Part shown: in pieces, positions 8,599-23,066 of the stretch | How positions within the stretch are numbered: position 1 is the first letter of the stretch | Layout: each line of letters starts with the position of its first letter | Origin: Methylococcus geothermalis | GTDB lineage: Bacteria > Pseudomonadota > Gammaproteobacteria > Methylococcales > Methylococcaceae | DNA length: 64,000 bases | Assembly (NCBI RefSeq): GCF_012769535.1 | Contig: NZ_CP046565.1 | Span: 496,001 to 560,000 of the forward strand | Direction of reading: 5' to 3' | The notes under the pieces: generated by a model | Told to the model about the DNA's origin: nothing | Seen by the model: only the letters and a program-made list of their open reading frames with translations | Databases searched by the model: none | Position numbers and translations under genes: made by a program

Positions 8599-10485
8599 AT
8601 GTTTTTCCATGACCAATTCGATGTGATCGTAGTCGGCGGCGGACACGCCGGCGTCGAGGCCGCCCTGGCCGCAGCGCGTACCGGCGCGCGTACCCTGCTG
8701 CTGACGCAGAACGTGGAAACCCTGGGCCAGATGAGCTGCAATCCGGCCATCGGCGGCATCGGCAAAGGCCATCTGGTGAGGGAAATCGACGCCCTGGGGG
8801 GGCTGATGGCGCGTGCGGCGGACCGCGCGGGCATCCAGTTCCGTACCCTGAACGCGAGCAAGGGCCCGGCGGTGCGGGCGACCCGCGCCCAGGCGGACCG
8901 CAGCCTCTACCGCAAGGCCGTGCGGGAGGGACTGGGAGCGCAGGAAAACCTCAGCCTGTTCCAGCAGACCGTGGTCGACCTGATCGTCGAAGACGGCAGG
9001 GCGGCCGGCGTCGTGACCCAGATGGGGCTCAAGTTCCGTTCCCGCTGCGTGGTGCTCACCGTCGGGACATTTCTGGCCGGGCGCATCCACATTGGCCTGG
9101 AAAACTACGACGGTGGCCGGGCCGGCGACCCGCCCGCGACCGATCTCGCGCGGCGCCTGCGCGATCTGGGGTTCAAGGTCTCGCGGCTGAAGACCGGCAC
9201 CCCGCCGCGCATCGACCGCCGCAGCATCGATTTCAGCCGGATGGTCGAACAGCCGGGCGACGATCCGACCCCCGTGTTTTCCTTCATCGGCAGCCGCGAC
9301 GAGCATCCTTCGCAGGTGTCGTGCTACATCACCCGCACCAACGAGCGCACCCATGAGCTGATCCGCGCCGGCCTCGACCGCTCGCCGATGTTCACCGGCA
9401 TCATCGAGGGCGTCGGACCGCGCTACTGTCCGTCCATCGAAGACAAGGTGGTGCGTTTCGCCGAACGCGGTTCGCACCAGATTTTCGTCGAGCCGGAAGG
9501 CCTCGACAGCCTGGAAATCTATCCCAACGGGATTTCCACCAGCCTGCCGTTCGACGTGCAGATCGCCATGGTCCGCTCGATCGAGGGGTTCGAGAACGCA
9601 CGAATCACCCGGCCCGGCTATGCGATCGAATACGATTTCTTCGACCCGCAGGACCTCCATTACTCACTGGAAACGCGCCACATGGCGAACCTGTTTTTTG
9701 CCGGCCAGATCAATGGCACGACCGGTTACGAGGAGGCGGCGGCGCAGGGATTGCTGGCGGGCCTCAACGCGGCGCGCAAGGCGCGGGACTTGGAATCGTG
9801 GTGGCCGGGCCGGGGCGAGGCCTACCTCGGCGTGCTGGTCGACGACCTCATCACCCGCGGCACGTCCGAGCCCTACCGGATGTTCACCAGCCGCGCCGAA
9901 TACCGCCTGGTGCTGCGGGAAGACAATGCCGATCTGCGTTTGACCGAAACCGGCCGCGCCCTGGGACTGGTGGACGATGCGCGCTGGGCGGCTTTCGAAG
10001 CCAAACGCGGCGCCATCGAAGCGTTGGGCGCGCGTCTCGCGGGGCGGCGCATCCGTCCCGATACCGAGGAAGCCGAAGCCTGGTGCACGCTCACGACGAT
10101 ACCGCTGCAGCACGAGTCGAGCCTGTTGGAACTGCTGCGGCGCCCGGACGTCGGCCTCGATCTCATCTCGGGCTGCGCCCCGGACTTGTTCGAGGGCATG
10201 GACGCGGCGGTGCGGGAGCAGGTGGAAATCCAGGCCAAATACACCGGCTACATCGAACGCCAGCAGGCGGAGATCGAACGCATCCGGCGCTATGAGGCCT
10301 GGTGTCTGCCGGACGCGATGGATTACACCCATGTCGTGGGGCTATCCAACGAAGTGAGGGAAAAGCTGGGCCGGCTCAAGCCAGGCACCGTCGGCCAGGC
10401 GGCGCGCATCCCCGGCGTGACGCCGGCGGCGATCTCGCTGCTGCTGGTGCATCTGCGCCGAAGCGGCGTCACCCCATGCCCTTGA
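8599..10485 (+). CDS. mnmG: tRNA uridine-5-carboxymethylaminomethyl modification enzyme MnmG (GidA)
   Basis: A 628-residue full-length FAD protein. With MnmE it installs the carboxymethylaminomethyl group on U34 of certain tRNAs. The N-terminus has the dinucleotide-binding motif [17 protein letters not shown]. MnmG signatures follow, including [36 protein letters not shown] and [11 protein letters not shown]-like [13 protein letters not shown]. The C-terminal helical domain for MnmE/tRNA contact ([14 protein letters not shown]) is present. rsmG begins ten bases before its stop, the conserved gidA-gidB arrangement. Confidence 0.97.
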   Translation: MFFHDQFDVIVVGGGHAGVEAALAAARTGARTLLLTQNVETLGQMSCNPAIGGIGKGHLVREIDALGGLMARAADRAGIQFRTLNASKGPAVRATRAQADRSLYRKAVREGLGAQENLSLFQQTVVDLIVEDGRAAGVVTQMGLKFRSRCVVLTVGTFLAGRIHIGLENYDGGRAGDPPATDLARRLRDLGFKVSRLKTGTPPRIDRRSIDFSRMVEQPGDDPTPVFSFIGSRDEHPSQVSCYITRTNERTHELIRAGLDRSPMFTGIIEGVGPRYCPSIEDKVVRFAERGSHQIFVEPEGLDSLEIYPNGISTSLPFDVQIAMVRSIEGFENARITRPGYAIEYDFFDPQDLHYSLETRHMANLFFAGQINGTTGYEEAAAQGLLAGLNAARKARDLESWWPGRGEAYLGVLVDDLITRGTSEPYRMFTSRAEYRLVLREDNADLRLTETGRALGLVDDARWAAFEAKRGAIEALGARLAGRRIRPDTEEAEAWCTLTTIPLQHESSLLELLRRPDVGLDLISGCAPDLFEGMDAAVREQVEIQAKYTGYIERQQAEIERIRRYEAWCLPDAMDYTHVVGLSNEVREKLGRLKPGTVGQAARIPGVTPAAISLLLVHLRRSGVTPCP

Positions 10486-11108
10486 CCGCACTGCTCGAGC
10501 AGGGCTTGAGCGAACTGGGCTTGTCCGCCGATCCCGGACAACGCCGGCGTCTGCTGCATTTCGTCGAACTGCTGCGCAAGTGGAACCGGGTTTACAACCT
10601 CACGGCCATCGAAGATCCACGGGAGTCGGTGCAACTGCATCTCCTCGACAGCCTTTCGGTCGCGCCCTACCTGCATGGCGAGCGGGTCCTGGACGTCGGA
10701 ACCGGCGCGGGCCTGCCGGGCATTCCGCTGGCGATCGTGCAGCCGGAGCGGCGGTTCGTGCTGCTCGACTGCAATGCGAAGAAAATCCGCTTCGTCCATC
10801 AGGTGGTGATCGAGCTGGGCCTCTCCAACGTCGCGCCGGTGCAGGCGCGGGTCGAGTCTTTCAGCGATGCGACCGGTTTTGACTGCGTGTTGGCGCGGGC
10901 CTATGCCGCGCTGGCGGAAATCTGGGCCGACGCGAGCCCCCTGCTCAAGGCGGGCGGCGCCGTGCTGGCCCTCAAGGGGCGCCGGCCCGAAGCCGAACTC
11001 GGCGCATTGCCGGCCGGAATCGCGGTCGGCATCCATCGGTTGCGGGTGCCTGGCGTGGACGCGGAACGGCATCTTGCAGAACTCAGGGCGACAGGGCAGG
11101 ATTCGTAA
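10476..11108 (+). CDS. rsmG: 16S rRNA (guanine527-N7)-methyltransferase RsmG (GidB)
   Basis: A 210-residue SAM-dependent methyltransferase that makes m7G527 of 16S rRNA. SAM-binding motif [18 protein letters not shown] is at about residues 70-86, followed by [12 protein letters not shown]. Start ATG 10476 overlaps the mnmG stop by ten bases; the longer frame upstream is antisense-like and unlike the family. The parA ATG follows the TAA directly, so mnmG-rsmG-parA-parB form one tight operon. Confidence 0.96.
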   Translation: MPLTALLEQGLSELGLSADPGQRRRLLHFVELLRKWNRVYNLTAIEDPRESVQLHLLDSLSVAPYLHGERVLDVGTGAGLPGIPLAIVQPERRFVLLDCNAKKIRFVHQVVIELGLSNVAPVQARVESFSDATGFDCVLARAYAALAEIWADASPLLKAGGAVLALKGRRPEAELGALPAGIAVGIHRLRVPGVDAERHLAELRATGQDS

Positions 11109-11897
11109 ATGGGCAAGGCAAAGATCATCGCAATCGCGAACCAGAAAGGGGGGGTCGGCAAGACCACGACCGGCGTCAACCTGGCCGCATCCCTGGCGGC
11201 GACGAAAAACAAGGTGCTGCTGATCGACCTCGATCCGCAAGGCAATGCGACCATGGGATGCGGCGTCGACAAGCGAACCCTGCGCCGATCGAGTTACCAG
11301 GTGCTGATCCGGCATGCCCGGGCTATGGATGCGATCATCGAACTCGAAGGGCTGGGTTTCGACCTCATGCCCAGCAATTCCGACCTGGCCGCGGCGCAGG
11401 TCGATCTGCTGCAAATCGACGGACGCGACCGCTGCCTGGCCGAGGCCTTGGAGCCCTGCCTCGGCCTTTACCGGTTCATCCTGATCGACTGCCCGCCGTC
11501 TCTCAACATGCTGACGGTCAACGCCCTGGTTGCGGCCGACAGCGTGCTGATCCCGATGCAATGCGAGTACTACGCGCTGGAAGGTTTGTCGGATCTGATG
11601 GACACCCTGGGCAAGATCCGCGCGAGCGTGAATCCCCGGCTGGCGGTGGAAGGACTGCTGCGTACCATGTACGACACCCGCAGCCGGCTGGCCAACGAGG
11701 TTTCCGAGCAATTGCTCGAGCATTTCCCGGACCGGGTGTTCCGCACCGTCATCCCCCGCAACATCCGCCTGGCCGAGGCACCCAGCCACGGCGTGCCGGT
11801 CATGTATCACGACAAGAGTTCCAAGGGGGCGCTGGCCTATCTGGCGCTGGCCGGCGAAATCGTCCGCCGCAATGAGCGAAAGACCGCCGCCGCGTAG
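11109..11897 (+). CDS. parA: Chromosome-partitioning ATPase ParA (Soj)
   Basis: A 262-residue deviant-Walker ATPase with IIAIANQKGGVGKTTTGVNLA at the N-terminus (signature lysine in KGGVGKT), LLIDLDPQGN and ILIDCPPSLN. ParA dimers bind nucleoid DNA in the ATP state and drive segregation of ParB-parS complexes. Its ATG starts at the base after the rsmG stop, and parB follows after 21 bp. The position beside the candidate oriC is the usual one for chromosomal parAB. Confidence 0.96.
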   Translation: MGKAKIIAIANQKGGVGKTTTGVNLAASLAATKNKVLLIDLDPQGNATMGCGVDKRTLRRSSYQVLIRHARAMDAIIELEGLGFDLMPSNSDLAAAQVDLLQIDGRDRCLAEALEPCLGLYRFILIDCPPSLNMLTVNALVAADSVLIPMQCEYYALEGLSDLMDTLGKIRASVNPRLAVEGLLRTMYDTRSRLANEVSEQLLEHFPDRVFRTVIPRNIRLAEAPSHGVPVMYHDKSSKGALAYLALAGEIVRRNERKTAAA

Positions 11898-11918
11898 AAA
11901 ACGAGGGAATCGACGAGC

Positions 11919-12767
11919 ATGAAGAGACCCGCCTTGGGCAGAGGCCTGGAAGCCCTGCTGGGAGAAGCCAAGCTGGATTCGAAGCAGGAATCCCTGCGGA
12001 AACTCCCCATCGAGCACCTGGAACCGAGCCCGTTCCAGCCTCGCAAGGATTTCGATTCGGCCAAGCTGCGCGAACTCGCCGACTCCATCAGTGCCCAGGG
12101 CATCGTCCAGCCGATCGTGGTGCGATCCGCTGACCAGGGACGCTACCAGATCGTCGCCGGCGAACGGCGCTGGCGTGCCGCGCAGCTCGCCGGCATCCGC
12201 GAGGTGCCGGTGGTGGTGCGCGAAGTGCCGGACCAGGCCGCCCTGGCCATCGCGCTCATCGAAAACATCCAGCGCGAAGACCTGAACCCGATGGAGGAGG
12301 CCGAGGCGATTCGGCGCCTGCTGGAAGAACATCGCATGACGCACCAGCAGGTGGCCGACGCCCTGGGCAAATCCCGCGTCACCATCACCAATCTCAACCG
12401 GCTCAATGACTTGCATGCAGACGTGAAAGCGTTGCTGCGCGCCGGCGAAATCGACATGGGCCACGCCAGGGCCTTGCTCACCTTGCCCCCCGGCCAGCAG
12501 GGCGAAGTCGCCCGGCGTATCGCCGACAAGCGCCTGAGCGTGCGGGAAGCGGAGTCGCTGGTGAACAGTCTGTTGAAAACAACCGATGCCGGACCGAAAT
12601 CGGCGGTTTCCACCGATCCCGACATCGCCAGGCTGGAACGGCGCATGGCCGAGCAATTGGGCGCCGGCGTCAGGATTCAGCATGGCGGGAAGGGGGCGGG
12701 CAAGCTCGTCATCTCCTACGCGAGCCTGGAGCAGCTCGAGGGTTTGCTGGCGCGGTTCGGAGGCTGA
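11919..12767 (+). CDS. parB: Chromosome-partitioning CTPase/DNA-binding protein ParB
   Basis: A 282-residue ParB. It has an N-terminal ParA-activating peptide (RPALGRGLEALLG), the ParB/Srx CTP-binding fold with GERRWRAAQLAG at about residue 85 and IENIQREDLNPMEEA. A helix-turn-helix (HQQVADALGKSRVTITNLNRL) and a C-terminal dimerisation domain follow. ParB loads at parS sites as a CTP-dependent clamp. No 16-bp parS sequence was noticed in this window, so the nearest site may lie outside or be divergent. Confidence 0.96.
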   Translation: MKRPALGRGLEALLGEAKLDSKQESLRKLPIEHLEPSPFQPRKDFDSAKLRELADSISAQGIVQPIVVRSADQGRYQIVAGERRWRAAQLAGIREVPVVVREVPDQAALAIALIENIQREDLNPMEEAEAIRRLLEEHRMTHQQVADALGKSRVTITNLNRLNDLHADVKALLRAGEIDMGHARALLTLPPGQQGEVARRIADKRLSVREAESLVNSLLKTTDAGPKSAVSTDPDIARLERRMAEQLGAGVRIQHGGKGAGKLVISYASLEQLEGLLARFGG

Positions 12768-12773
12768 ACCGGT

Positions 12774-12802
12774 TTGATCTTTGAGAAACCCGCTGCTATG
12801 AT
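12774..12802 (+). promoter_or_regulatory. Predicted sigma70 promoter of the atp operon
   Basis: TTGATC (12774-12779, four of six matches to TTGACA) and TATGAT (12797-12802, five of six to TATAAT) are separated by 17 bp in the gap after parB. The expected start site near 12809 leaves a short leader before atpI. This is predicted from consensus only. Confidence 0.5.
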
Positions 12803-12831
12803 GCCGCGGCGTTTGTGCGGGGATGCCTGAA

Positions 12832-13200
12832 ATGTTAGGCGGGCGTTTGTACGGGGGGGTACGACGGATCATCCGCTGGCAACTCATCGTGATGGTTGTC
12901 TGCGGAGCGGTTGCCTACATCGCGGGCGGATGGAAAACAGCAATATCGGCATCTGCAGGGGGGCTGATCGCGTTCATACCGAATGCGTTCTTCGCGCTCC
13001 GTTTCGGCTTCTTCGACCCGACCCGTAGTGCTCGCGACATCGTGCGGGCCTTCTATGTCGGCGAGTCCATGAAGCTCGTCTTGACCGGCGTCCTGTTCTT
13101 CCTGGCATTTCAATTCCGCGAACTAGAATTTTTGCCGCTTTTCTCCGGATTTATAGTGGCACTCGGGGTGTATTGGATCGCCCTGCTGCAACGAATTTGA
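12832..13200 (+). CDS. atpI: ATP synthase accessory protein AtpI (subunit I)
   Basis: A 122-residue membrane protein with four hydrophobic segments (about residues 15-33, 37-57, 71-92 and 97-118). AtpI heads many atp operons and assists assembly of the c-ring or membrane sector. GGGG at 12819-12822 is nine bases before ATG 12832 but touches the earlier in-frame ATG at 12823, so 12832 is preferred; the difference is three residues. atpB begins 21 bp later. Confidence 0.85.
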   Translation: MLGGRLYGGVRRIIRWQLIVMVVCGAVAYIAGGWKTAISASAGGLIAFIPNAFFALRFGFFDPTRSARDIVRAFYVGESMKLVLTGVLFFLAFQFRELEFLPLFSGFIVALGVYWIALLQRI

Positions 13201-14303
<1,103 letters not shown>

Positions 14304-14366
14304 GCTGACCATTCGCATACGGTTGAAACCTAAGCGAAAGCACTCAAGCAAAGTGAGGACAGCGCC

Positions 14367-14840
14367 GTGAACATCAATGCCACGCTATTCGGGCAAATGG
14401 TCACATTCGCGCTTCTGGTGTGGTTCACCATGAAGTACGTCTGGCCGCCCCTGTTGCAAGCTCTGGAAGAGCGCAAGAAAAAAATCGCCGAAGGTCTGGC
14501 TGCGGCCGAAAAAGGCAAGCACGAGATGGAGCTTGCCGAAAAGCGCGCAATCAGCGCCTTGAAGGATGCCAAAGACCAAGCCGCGGAAATCGTGAACCTG
14601 GCTCAAAAACGCGCCAACGCGCTGGTGGACGAATCAAAAGAGTCCGCCAAGCTCGAGGGCGAACGCATCCTCGCGAGTGCCAGGGCGGAGATCGACCGCG
14701 AGCTGGAAAATGCCAAGGAAGAACTCCGCAAGCAGGTTTCCGTGCTGGCGATCAGTGCTGCGGAGAAAATCCTGCAGCGCGAGGTCGACCAGAAAAAGCA
14801 TCAGGAAATCCTTTCCAGCCTCGGCAAGCAGTTGGGCTAG
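14367..14840 (+). CDS. atpF: F0F1 ATP synthase subunit b
   Basis: A 157-residue peripheral-stalk subunit with an N-terminal membrane helix ([21 protein letters not shown], about residues 2-22) and a long charged coiled coil. It starts at GTG 14367 with GTGAGGA eight bases upstream. It dimerises and links subunit a to delta and F1. The length equals the gammaproteobacterial b subunit (156 in E. coli). Confidence 0.96.
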   Translation: MNINATLFGQMVTFALLVWFTMKYVWPPLLQALEERKKKIAEGLAAAEKGKHEMELAEKRAISALKDAKDQAAEIVNLAQKRANALVDESKESAKLEGERILASARAEIDRELENAKEELRKQVSVLAISAAEKILQREVDQKKHQEILSSLGKQLG

Positions 14841-14846
14841 ACATCG

Positions 14847-15383
14847 ATGAGCGAACTGACCACCCTGGCTCGGCCCTACGCCGTCGCCGTATTCAAGGCG
14901 GCCAAGGAGGCCGGCAAGATGCAGGAATGGGCCGATATGCTCGAATTTCTGAAGCAGGTCATGGCCGATCCTCTGATCGAGCGGGCCGCCAGCGATCCGA
15001 AGGTCGGAAAAGACAAATTCGTCGCCAACTTCCTGGACCTTTGCAAAGGTCACCTCACCCCCGACGGCGAGAATTTCGTTCGTCTTTTGGCGAACAACGG
15101 CCGTCTGGGACTGGTCGGGACGATCGCCGACATGTTCGCCGAATTCCGGGCGGAAGAAGAAGGGTACGTTGACGTCGACGTCATTACCGCTTACCCGCTC
15201 GAAGAGAGCGAAGAAACGAATCTCAATGCGTTGGTGGAAAAGTGGATGTCGCGTAAGGGGCGCCTTCACGTCACCGTGGATGAATCCCTGATCGCCGGCG
15301 TGATTTTGCGCGCGAGCGGCCGGGTCGTCGATGCTTCCATACGTGGCCAGCTCCAGCGATTGGCGAAACGACTCTCCAATTAG
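14847..15383 (+). CDS. atpH: F0F1 ATP synthase subunit delta
   Basis: A 178-residue stalk subunit (177 in E. coli) with the N-terminal helical domain beginning LTTLARPYAVAVFKAAKE and the C-terminal signature ITAYPLEESEE...HVTVDESLIAGVILRA. It sits on top of the F1 alpha3beta3 hexamer and binds the b dimer. It is six bases downstream of atpF. Confidence 0.96.
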   Translation: MSELTTLARPYAVAVFKAAKEAGKMQEWADMLEFLKQVMADPLIERAASDPKVGKDKFVANFLDLCKGHLTPDGENFVRLLANNGRLGLVGTIADMFAEFRAEEEGYVDVDVITAYPLEESEETNLNALVEKWMSRKGRLHVTVDESLIAGVILRASGRVVDASIRGQLQRLAKRLSN

Positions 15384-15397
15384 AATGAGACAGTATC

Positions 15398-16939
<1,542 letters not shown>

Positions 16940-16949
16940 AGGTGCAACC

Positions 16950-17813
16950 ATGGCCGTCGGCAAAGAAATCCGTTTAAAGATCGCGAGCGTTCGCAACACC
17001 CAGAAGATCACGCGCGCCATGGAAATGGTTGCGGCGAGCAAGATGCGCCGCACCCAGGACCGGCTGCAGGCGACCCGCCCGTATGCGCGCAAGATCGCCC
17101 GGATCATCAAGCACCTCGCGCAAGCCAATCCGGAGTACCGGAATCCGTTCATGATCGAGCGTCCCGTCAAACGCGTGGGCGTGGTCCTGGTGTCTTCGGA
17201 CCGCGGTCTGTGCGGCGGCCTGAACTCCAATCTGTTCCGGCTTATGCTGCGGCAGATGAAGGCATGGGACGAAGCGGGCGTCGAAGTTCGGCTGGGCGTG
17301 ATCGGCCAGAAGGGTGCATCGTTCTTCGGCAGCGTGGGAGCGGATATCTCCGGCCAGGTTGTCCGGCTCGGCGACACGCCGCATCTGGAAGGCATCATCG
17401 GAGTCCTGAAAGTCATGCTGGACGCGTTCGGCGAAGGCGAGATCGATGAGCTTTACGTGGCTCACAACGAGTTCGTCAACACCATGACGCAGAAGCCGAA
17501 GCTGGAGCGCCTGGCGCCGATCAAGGCGGAAGAGATTTCCGATGAGCTCAAGGGCCATTGGGATTACCTTTACGAGCCCGACGCCAAGACCGTGCTGGAT
17601 GCGCTGATCACGCGCTATATCGAGTCGCTGGTGTTCCAGGGTCTGGTCGAGAACAACGCTTGCGAGCAGGCCGCCCGCATGGTCGCCATGAAGAGCGCCT
17701 CCGACAACGCCGGCAAACTCATCAAGGAGTTGCAGCTGATCTACAACAAGGCGCGGCAGGCGGCCATCACGCAGGAAATCGCCGAAATCGTCGGCGGCGC
17801 GGCTGCGGTCTAG
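16950..17813 (+). CDS. atpG: F0F1 ATP synthase subunit gamma
   Basis: A 287-residue central rotor-shaft subunit (E. coli 287). The N-terminus [20 protein letters not shown] and the C-terminus [15 protein letters not shown] form the antiparallel coiled coil inside the alpha3beta3 ring. [11 protein letters not shown] marks the conserved Rossmann-like domain. It lies between atpA and atpD as expected. Confidence 0.97.
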   Translation: MAVGKEIRLKIASVRNTQKITRAMEMVAASKMRRTQDRLQATRPYARKIARIIKHLAQANPEYRNPFMIERPVKRVGVVLVSSDRGLCGGLNSNLFRLMLRQMKAWDEAGVEVRLGVIGQKGASFFGSVGADISGQVVRLGDTPHLEGIIGVLKVMLDAFGEGEIDELYVAHNEFVNTMTQKPKLERLAPIKAEEISDELKGHWDYLYEPDAKTVLDALITRYIESLVFQGLVENNACEQAARMVAMKSASDNAGKLIKELQLIYNKARQAAITQEIAEIVGGAAAV

Positions 17814-17821
17814 CGGAATAA

Positions 17822-19231
<1,410 letters not shown>

Positions 19232-19257
19232 TCGGCAAGCCATAGGAGGTAATGAAG

Positions 19258-19680
19258 ATGGCCATGACGATGCATGTGGACATCGTGAGCGCAGAAGGCG
19301 AGATCTTCTCGGGGCAAGCCGAGCTGGTCGTAGCGCCCGGCCAGGAAGGCGAGGTCGGCATCGCCGCGCGGCATGCGCCGTTCCTGTCCCCGCTCAAGCC
19401 CGGCGAGGTCCGCGTCAAGAGCGAAGGCCAGGAGCCGTTGTCGTTCTATGTGTCCGGCGGAATGCTGGAGGTTCAACCGTACCTGGTGACCATCCTGTCG
19501 GAAACCGCGGTGCGCGCGAAAGACATCGACGAAGCCGCGGCGCAGGAAGCCAAGCGGGCCGCCGAGGAGGCGTTGTCGGACCGGTCCGGCCGGCTGGAAT
19601 ACGCCAAGGCCCAGGCGCAGTTGGCGGAAGCGGTGGCGCAGCTGAGGACGCTGGAGAATTACCGGAAGGGCCGGGCGTAA
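19258..19680 (+). CDS. atpC: F0F1 ATP synthase subunit epsilon
   Basis: A 140-residue subunit with an N-terminal beta sandwich ([15 protein letters not shown]) and a C-terminal helical hairpin that can inhibit F1. Two in-frame ATGs occur at 19252 and 19258. AGGAGG (19244-19249) is two bases from the first and eight from the second. The second also yields MAMT, the conserved family start, so 19258 is chosen. It is the last atp gene, followed by a terminator. Confidence 0.96.
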   Translation: MAMTMHVDIVSAEGEIFSGQAELVVAPGQEGEVGIAARHAPFLSPLKPGEVRVKSEGQEPLSFYVSGGMLEVQPYLVTILSETAVRAKDIDEAAAQEAKRAAEEALSDRSGRLEYAKAQAQLAEAVAQLRTLENYRKGRA

Positions 19681-19703
19681 TCGTTCGATCCAGCGGTCAA
19701 AGG

Positions 19704-19747
19704 CCCGGTAAAGGTGATGCTATGCTTCACCTTTACCGGGTTTTTTT
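19704..19747 (+). terminator. Rho-independent terminator of the atp operon
   Basis: A perfect 14-bp stem (CCCGGTAAAGGTGA at 19704-19717 pairing with 19727-19740) with a nine-base loop is followed by seven T residues (19741-19747). It lies 23 bp after the atpC stop and before the glmU ribosome site, so it separates the two transcription units. Confidence 0.95.
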
Positions 19748-19773
19748 CGTTGATCCTCGTGAAGGAGACTTGA

Positions 19774-21159
19774 GTGGAAGTCATCGCTCTCATTCTGGCG
19801 GCAGGCCAGGGCACGCGCATGCGTTCCGATTTGCCGAAGGTTCTCCACCGGATCGGCGGCCTTTGTCTGCTCGAGCATGTATACCGGCTCGCCGCGGCGC
19901 TCGAAGTCGGCGAGACGGTGATTGTCTATGGTCACGGCGGCGAGCAGGCGCCGTCCACCTTGGGCCATTTGCCGGCGACATGGATCGAGCAGAAGGAGCG
20001 CAAGGGGACCGGGCATGCCGTGATGCAGGCGGCGGACCGGATCGGCGACGACTCGAAAGTTCTCATCCTTTACGGTGACGTCCCGCTGCTGAAAAGGGAA
20101 ACGGTCGAGACCCTGCTGCACCATGTCGGCGAATCGAGCCTGGGTCTCCTCACGGTCGAGCTGGACAACCCGACCGGCTACGGCCGCATCATTCGCGACG
20201 GCGCCGGCAAGGTCCTCCGCATCGTCGAGGAGAAGGACGCCACCCCGGAAGAGCGCGCCGTCCGCGAGGTCAATACCGGCATCCTGGCCGTCGAAGGGGC
20301 TCCGCTGAAGCGTTGGCTGAAGGCCTTGCGCAACGACAACGCCCAGGGCGAGTACTACCTCACCGACATCATCGGCATGGCGGTGGCGGAGGGCTATTTC
20401 GTCGATGCGACGCATCCCGCCAGTCCGGACGAAGTCCTCGGCGTGAACGACCGCCGGCAACTGGCCGAGCTGGAGCGGATTTACCAAGGCCGCCAGGCGC
20501 GTGCGCTGATGGAGCAAGGCGTGACCCTGCGCGATCCGGCGCGCTTCGACCTGAGAGGCGAGATCGTCGAACTGGGCCGCGACGTGGAAATCGACGTCAA
20601 CGTGATTCTCGAAGGCAGGATCCGCCTGGGCGACAAGGCACGCATCGGTCCCAACGTTTATCTGAAGGACGCCGTGATCGGCCCGGAAGTGGAAATCCTC
20701 GCCCATAGCGTCATCGAGGGTGCCGTCGTCGGCGCGGGCTCGAGGGTCGGCCCCTTCGCCAGGCTGAGGCCCGAATCCGTGCTCGCCGAGGAAGTCCATA
20801 TCGGCAATTTCGTGGAAGTGAAGAAATCGGACATTGCCGCGGGCTCCAAGGTCAACCACCTGAGCTACATCGGCGATGCGAGCATCGGCCGGGGGGTCAA
20901 CGTCGGGGCGGGCACGATCACCTGCAACTACGACGGCGTCAACAAGCACCGGACCGTCATCGAGGACGGCGCGTTCATCGGCTCCGACACCCAGCTCGTC
21001 GCGCCGGTCCGGGTGGGGCGCAACGCCACCATCGGCGCCGGTTCCACCATCACCAGGGATACGCCCGAGGAATGCCTGACCCTGAGCCGCGCCAAGCAGC
21101 TCACCGTCGAAGGCTGGAAACGTCCGGAAAAAGCGAGGAAAGAGCCATGTGCGGAATAG
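19774..21159 (+). CDS. glmU: Bifunctional GlcNAc-1-P uridyltransferase / GlcN-1-P acetyltransferase GlmU
   Basis: A 461-residue enzyme making UDP-GlcNAc for peptidoglycan and LPS. The N-terminal pyrophosphorylase domain starts [20 protein letters not shown]. The C-terminal left-handed beta-helix acetyltransferase domain carries [11 protein letters not shown] and [17 protein letters not shown]. The start is GTG 19774 with AAGGAG at 19762-19767. glmS starts 13 bases before its stop, so the two pathway enzymes are translationally coupled. Confidence 0.97.
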   Translation: MEVIALILAAGQGTRMRSDLPKVLHRIGGLCLLEHVYRLAAALEVGETVIVYGHGGEQAPSTLGHLPATWIEQKERKGTGHAVMQAADRIGDDSKVLILYGDVPLLKRETVETLLHHVGESSLGLLTVELDNPTGYGRIIRDGAGKVLRIVEEKDATPEERAVREVNTGILAVEGAPLKRWLKALRNDNAQGEYYLTDIIGMAVAEGYFVDATHPASPDEVLGVNDRRQLAELERIYQGRQARALMEQGVTLRDPARFDLRGEIVELGRDVEIDVNVILEGRIRLGDKARIGPNVYLKDAVIGPEVEILAHSVIEGAVVGAGSRVGPFARLRPESVLAEEVHIGNFVEVKKSDIAAGSKVNHLSYIGDASIGRGVNVGAGTITCNYDGVNKHRTVIEDGAFIGSDTQLVAPVRVGRNATIGAGSTITRDTPEECLTLSRAKQLTVEGWKRPEKARKEPCAE

Positions 21160-22979
21160 TCGGCGCGGTGGCGCACCGCAATGTCACCCCGATCCTGCTG
21201 GAAGGTTTGAGGCGGCTGGAATACCGCGGCTATGATTCGGCCGGCCTCGCCGTGATCGCCGGGGATGGTTCGCTGGAGCGGGTGCGCCGCTCCGGCAAGC
21301 TGCGGGAGCTGGAGTCCGCCCTGGAATCCGCCCCGGTCGAAGGCGAAACCGGCATCGCCCACACCCGCTGGGCCACCCACGGCGTGCCGTCCGAACGCAA
21401 CGCCCATCCGCATGTCTGCCGCGAGCGGGTCGCGGTGGTCCACAATGGCATCATCGAGAACCACGAGGCGCTGCGCCGGCAGCTCCAGCAGAAGGGGTAC
21501 GAGTTCCTGTCGGAGACCGACACCGAAGTCGTCGTCAACCAGATCCACGACTTCCTGGAACAGGGGCTCTCCCTGCTGGAGGCGGTGCGCGCCACCGTCA
21601 GGGTGCTGGAAGGCGCCTACGCCGTCGGCGTCGTCAGCACCTGCGATCCGGGCCGGCTGATCGCCGCCCGCAAGGGCAGTCCGCTGGTGGTCGGCTTGGG
21701 CGAAAGCGAAAACTTCATCGCATCCGACGTCTTCGCCCTGGTCGGCGAAACGCAGCGCTTCGTCTTCCTGGAAGAAGGCGACCTCGCCGAACTGACCACC
21801 GAGTCGGTCAGGGTTTACGGCAGCGACGGCGCGAGGGTGGAGCGTCCGGTCCACGAGACCCGGCTGGCGCCGGATTCGGTGGAGCGCGGTGAATACCGCC
21901 ATTACATGCAGAAGGAGATCCACGAACAGCCGGTCGCGGTCGAAAAGACCCTGAGCGGCCGCATCCATCAGGGCAGGGTGCTCACGTCTGCCTTCGGCGA
22001 GCGGGCCGAGGCCGCGTTCGAGCACGTCCGGGCTGTGCAGATCGTCGCCTGCGGCACCAGCTACCATGCCGGCAAGGTGGCGCGCTACTGGTTCGAGGCA
22101 TTGGCCGGTCTGCCCTGTAGCGTGGAAGTCGCCAGCGAATTCCGCTACCGCAGGCAGGTCGTGCAGCCCGGTACCCTGTTCGTCACCATTTCCCAGTCCG
22201 GCGAGACCGCCGATACCCTGGCCGCGCTGAAGGTCGCCAAACAGCTCGGCTATGCGCACACCCTGGCCATCTGCAACGTACCGGAAAGCTCGATCGTGCG
22301 TGCATCGGATTCCTGCCTGATGACGCGGGCCGGCCCCGAGATCGGGGTGGCCTCGACCAAGGCTTTTACCACCCAGCTGACCGCCCTGCTGCTCTTGGTG
22401 CTGGCGCTGGGCCGGCGCCACGCCTTGTCCGCCGAACAGGAAGCGAAGATCGTCCGCGAGCTGGAGACCCTGCCCTCGCAGCTCCGGCACGTCCTGCAAC
22501 TCGAAGACGAAATCGCGGCCTGGGCCGAGCTGTTCGGCGAGAAGCACCATGCGCTCTATCTCGGCCGCGGCGCCCAGTACCCGGTCGCCATGGAAGGGGC
22601 GCTCAAGCTCAAGGAAATCTCCTACATCCACGCCGAAGCCTACCCGGCGGGCGAACTCAAGCACGGGCCGCTGGCGCTCATCGACAACGAGATGCCGGTA
22701 GTCGCCGTGGCGCCCAACAACGAGCTGCTGGAAAAGCTCAAATCCAACCTGCAGGAGGTCCAGGCGCGCGGCGGCGAACTCTACGTGTTCGCCGATGCCG
22801 AAGCGCCGATCGAAAACGTGCCCGGCGTCAGGATTCTCAGGGTGGCGGAGACCGACGAAGTCGTCGCGCCCATCGTCTATAGCGTGCCGCTGCAGCTCCT
22901 CGCCTATCACGTCGCCCTGATCAAGGGCACGGACGTCGACCAGCCGCGCAATCTGGCCAAGTCGGTGACGGTGGAGTGA
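21147..22979 (+). CDS. glmS: Glutamine-fructose-6-phosphate aminotransferase (isomerising) GlmS
   Basis: A 610-residue enzyme that converts fructose-6-P and glutamine to glucosamine-6-P. Removal of Met exposes the catalytic Cys of [12 protein letters not shown]. The N-terminal glutaminase domain has HTRWATHG. Two SIS isomerase domains follow, with [21 protein letters not shown] and [10 protein letters not shown]. The C-terminus ends [11 protein letters not shown] 21147 is used because the catalytic cysteine must be residue 2; the longer frame is glmU overlap. Confidence 0.98.
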   Translation: MCGIVGAVAHRNVTPILLEGLRRLEYRGYDSAGLAVIAGDGSLERVRRSGKLRELESALESAPVEGETGIAHTRWATHGVPSERNAHPHVCRERVAVVHNGIIENHEALRRQLQQKGYEFLSETDTEVVVNQIHDFLEQGLSLLEAVRATVRVLEGAYAVGVVSTCDPGRLIAARKGSPLVVGLGESENFIASDVFALVGETQRFVFLEEGDLAELTTESVRVYGSDGARVERPVHETRLAPDSVERGEYRHYMQKEIHEQPVAVEKTLSGRIHQGRVLTSAFGERAEAAFEHVRAVQIVACGTSYHAGKVARYWFEALAGLPCSVEVASEFRYRRQVVQPGTLFVTISQSGETADTLAALKVAKQLGYAHTLAICNVPESSIVRASDSCLMTRAGPEIGVASTKAFTTQLTALLLLVLALGRRHALSAEQEAKIVRELETLPSQLRHVLQLEDEIAAWAELFGEKHHALYLGRGAQYPVAMEGALKLKEISYIHAEAYPAGELKHGPLALIDNEMPVVAVAPNNELLEKLKSNLQEVQARGGELYVFADAEAPIENVPGVRILRVAETDEVVAPIVYSVPLQLLAYHVALIKGTDVDQPRNLAKSVTVE

Positions 22980-23022
22980 GGCGGGGACCTTGAGCGCTCG
23001 CCCGAGCCGCCGCGGTCGATTA

Positions 23023-23031
23023 TGGGATAAT
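23023..23031 (+). promoter_or_regulatory. Possible extended -10 promoter of metG
   Basis: TGGGATAAT fits the extended -10 form TGN plus a hexamer with five of six matches to TATAAT. It lies in the 87-bp gap between glmS and metG, 36 bases before the metG ATG. No good -35 hexamer was seen at 17 bp. It is a weak prediction. Confidence 0.35.
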
Positions 23032-23066
23032 GGCGCATTCGATCCGTTTGCCAGCCTTTCGTTTCC

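Noticed and set aside
11109-12767. A parS site near parAB
   Set aside because: Looked for the 16-bp palindrome related to TGTTTCACGTGAAACA across the window by eye and saw no convincing copy.
10323-12887. An 854-codon minus-strand open frame opposite rsmG-parA-parB
   Set aside because: His/Gln-rich antisense shadow of strongly recognised genes in a GC-rich genome.
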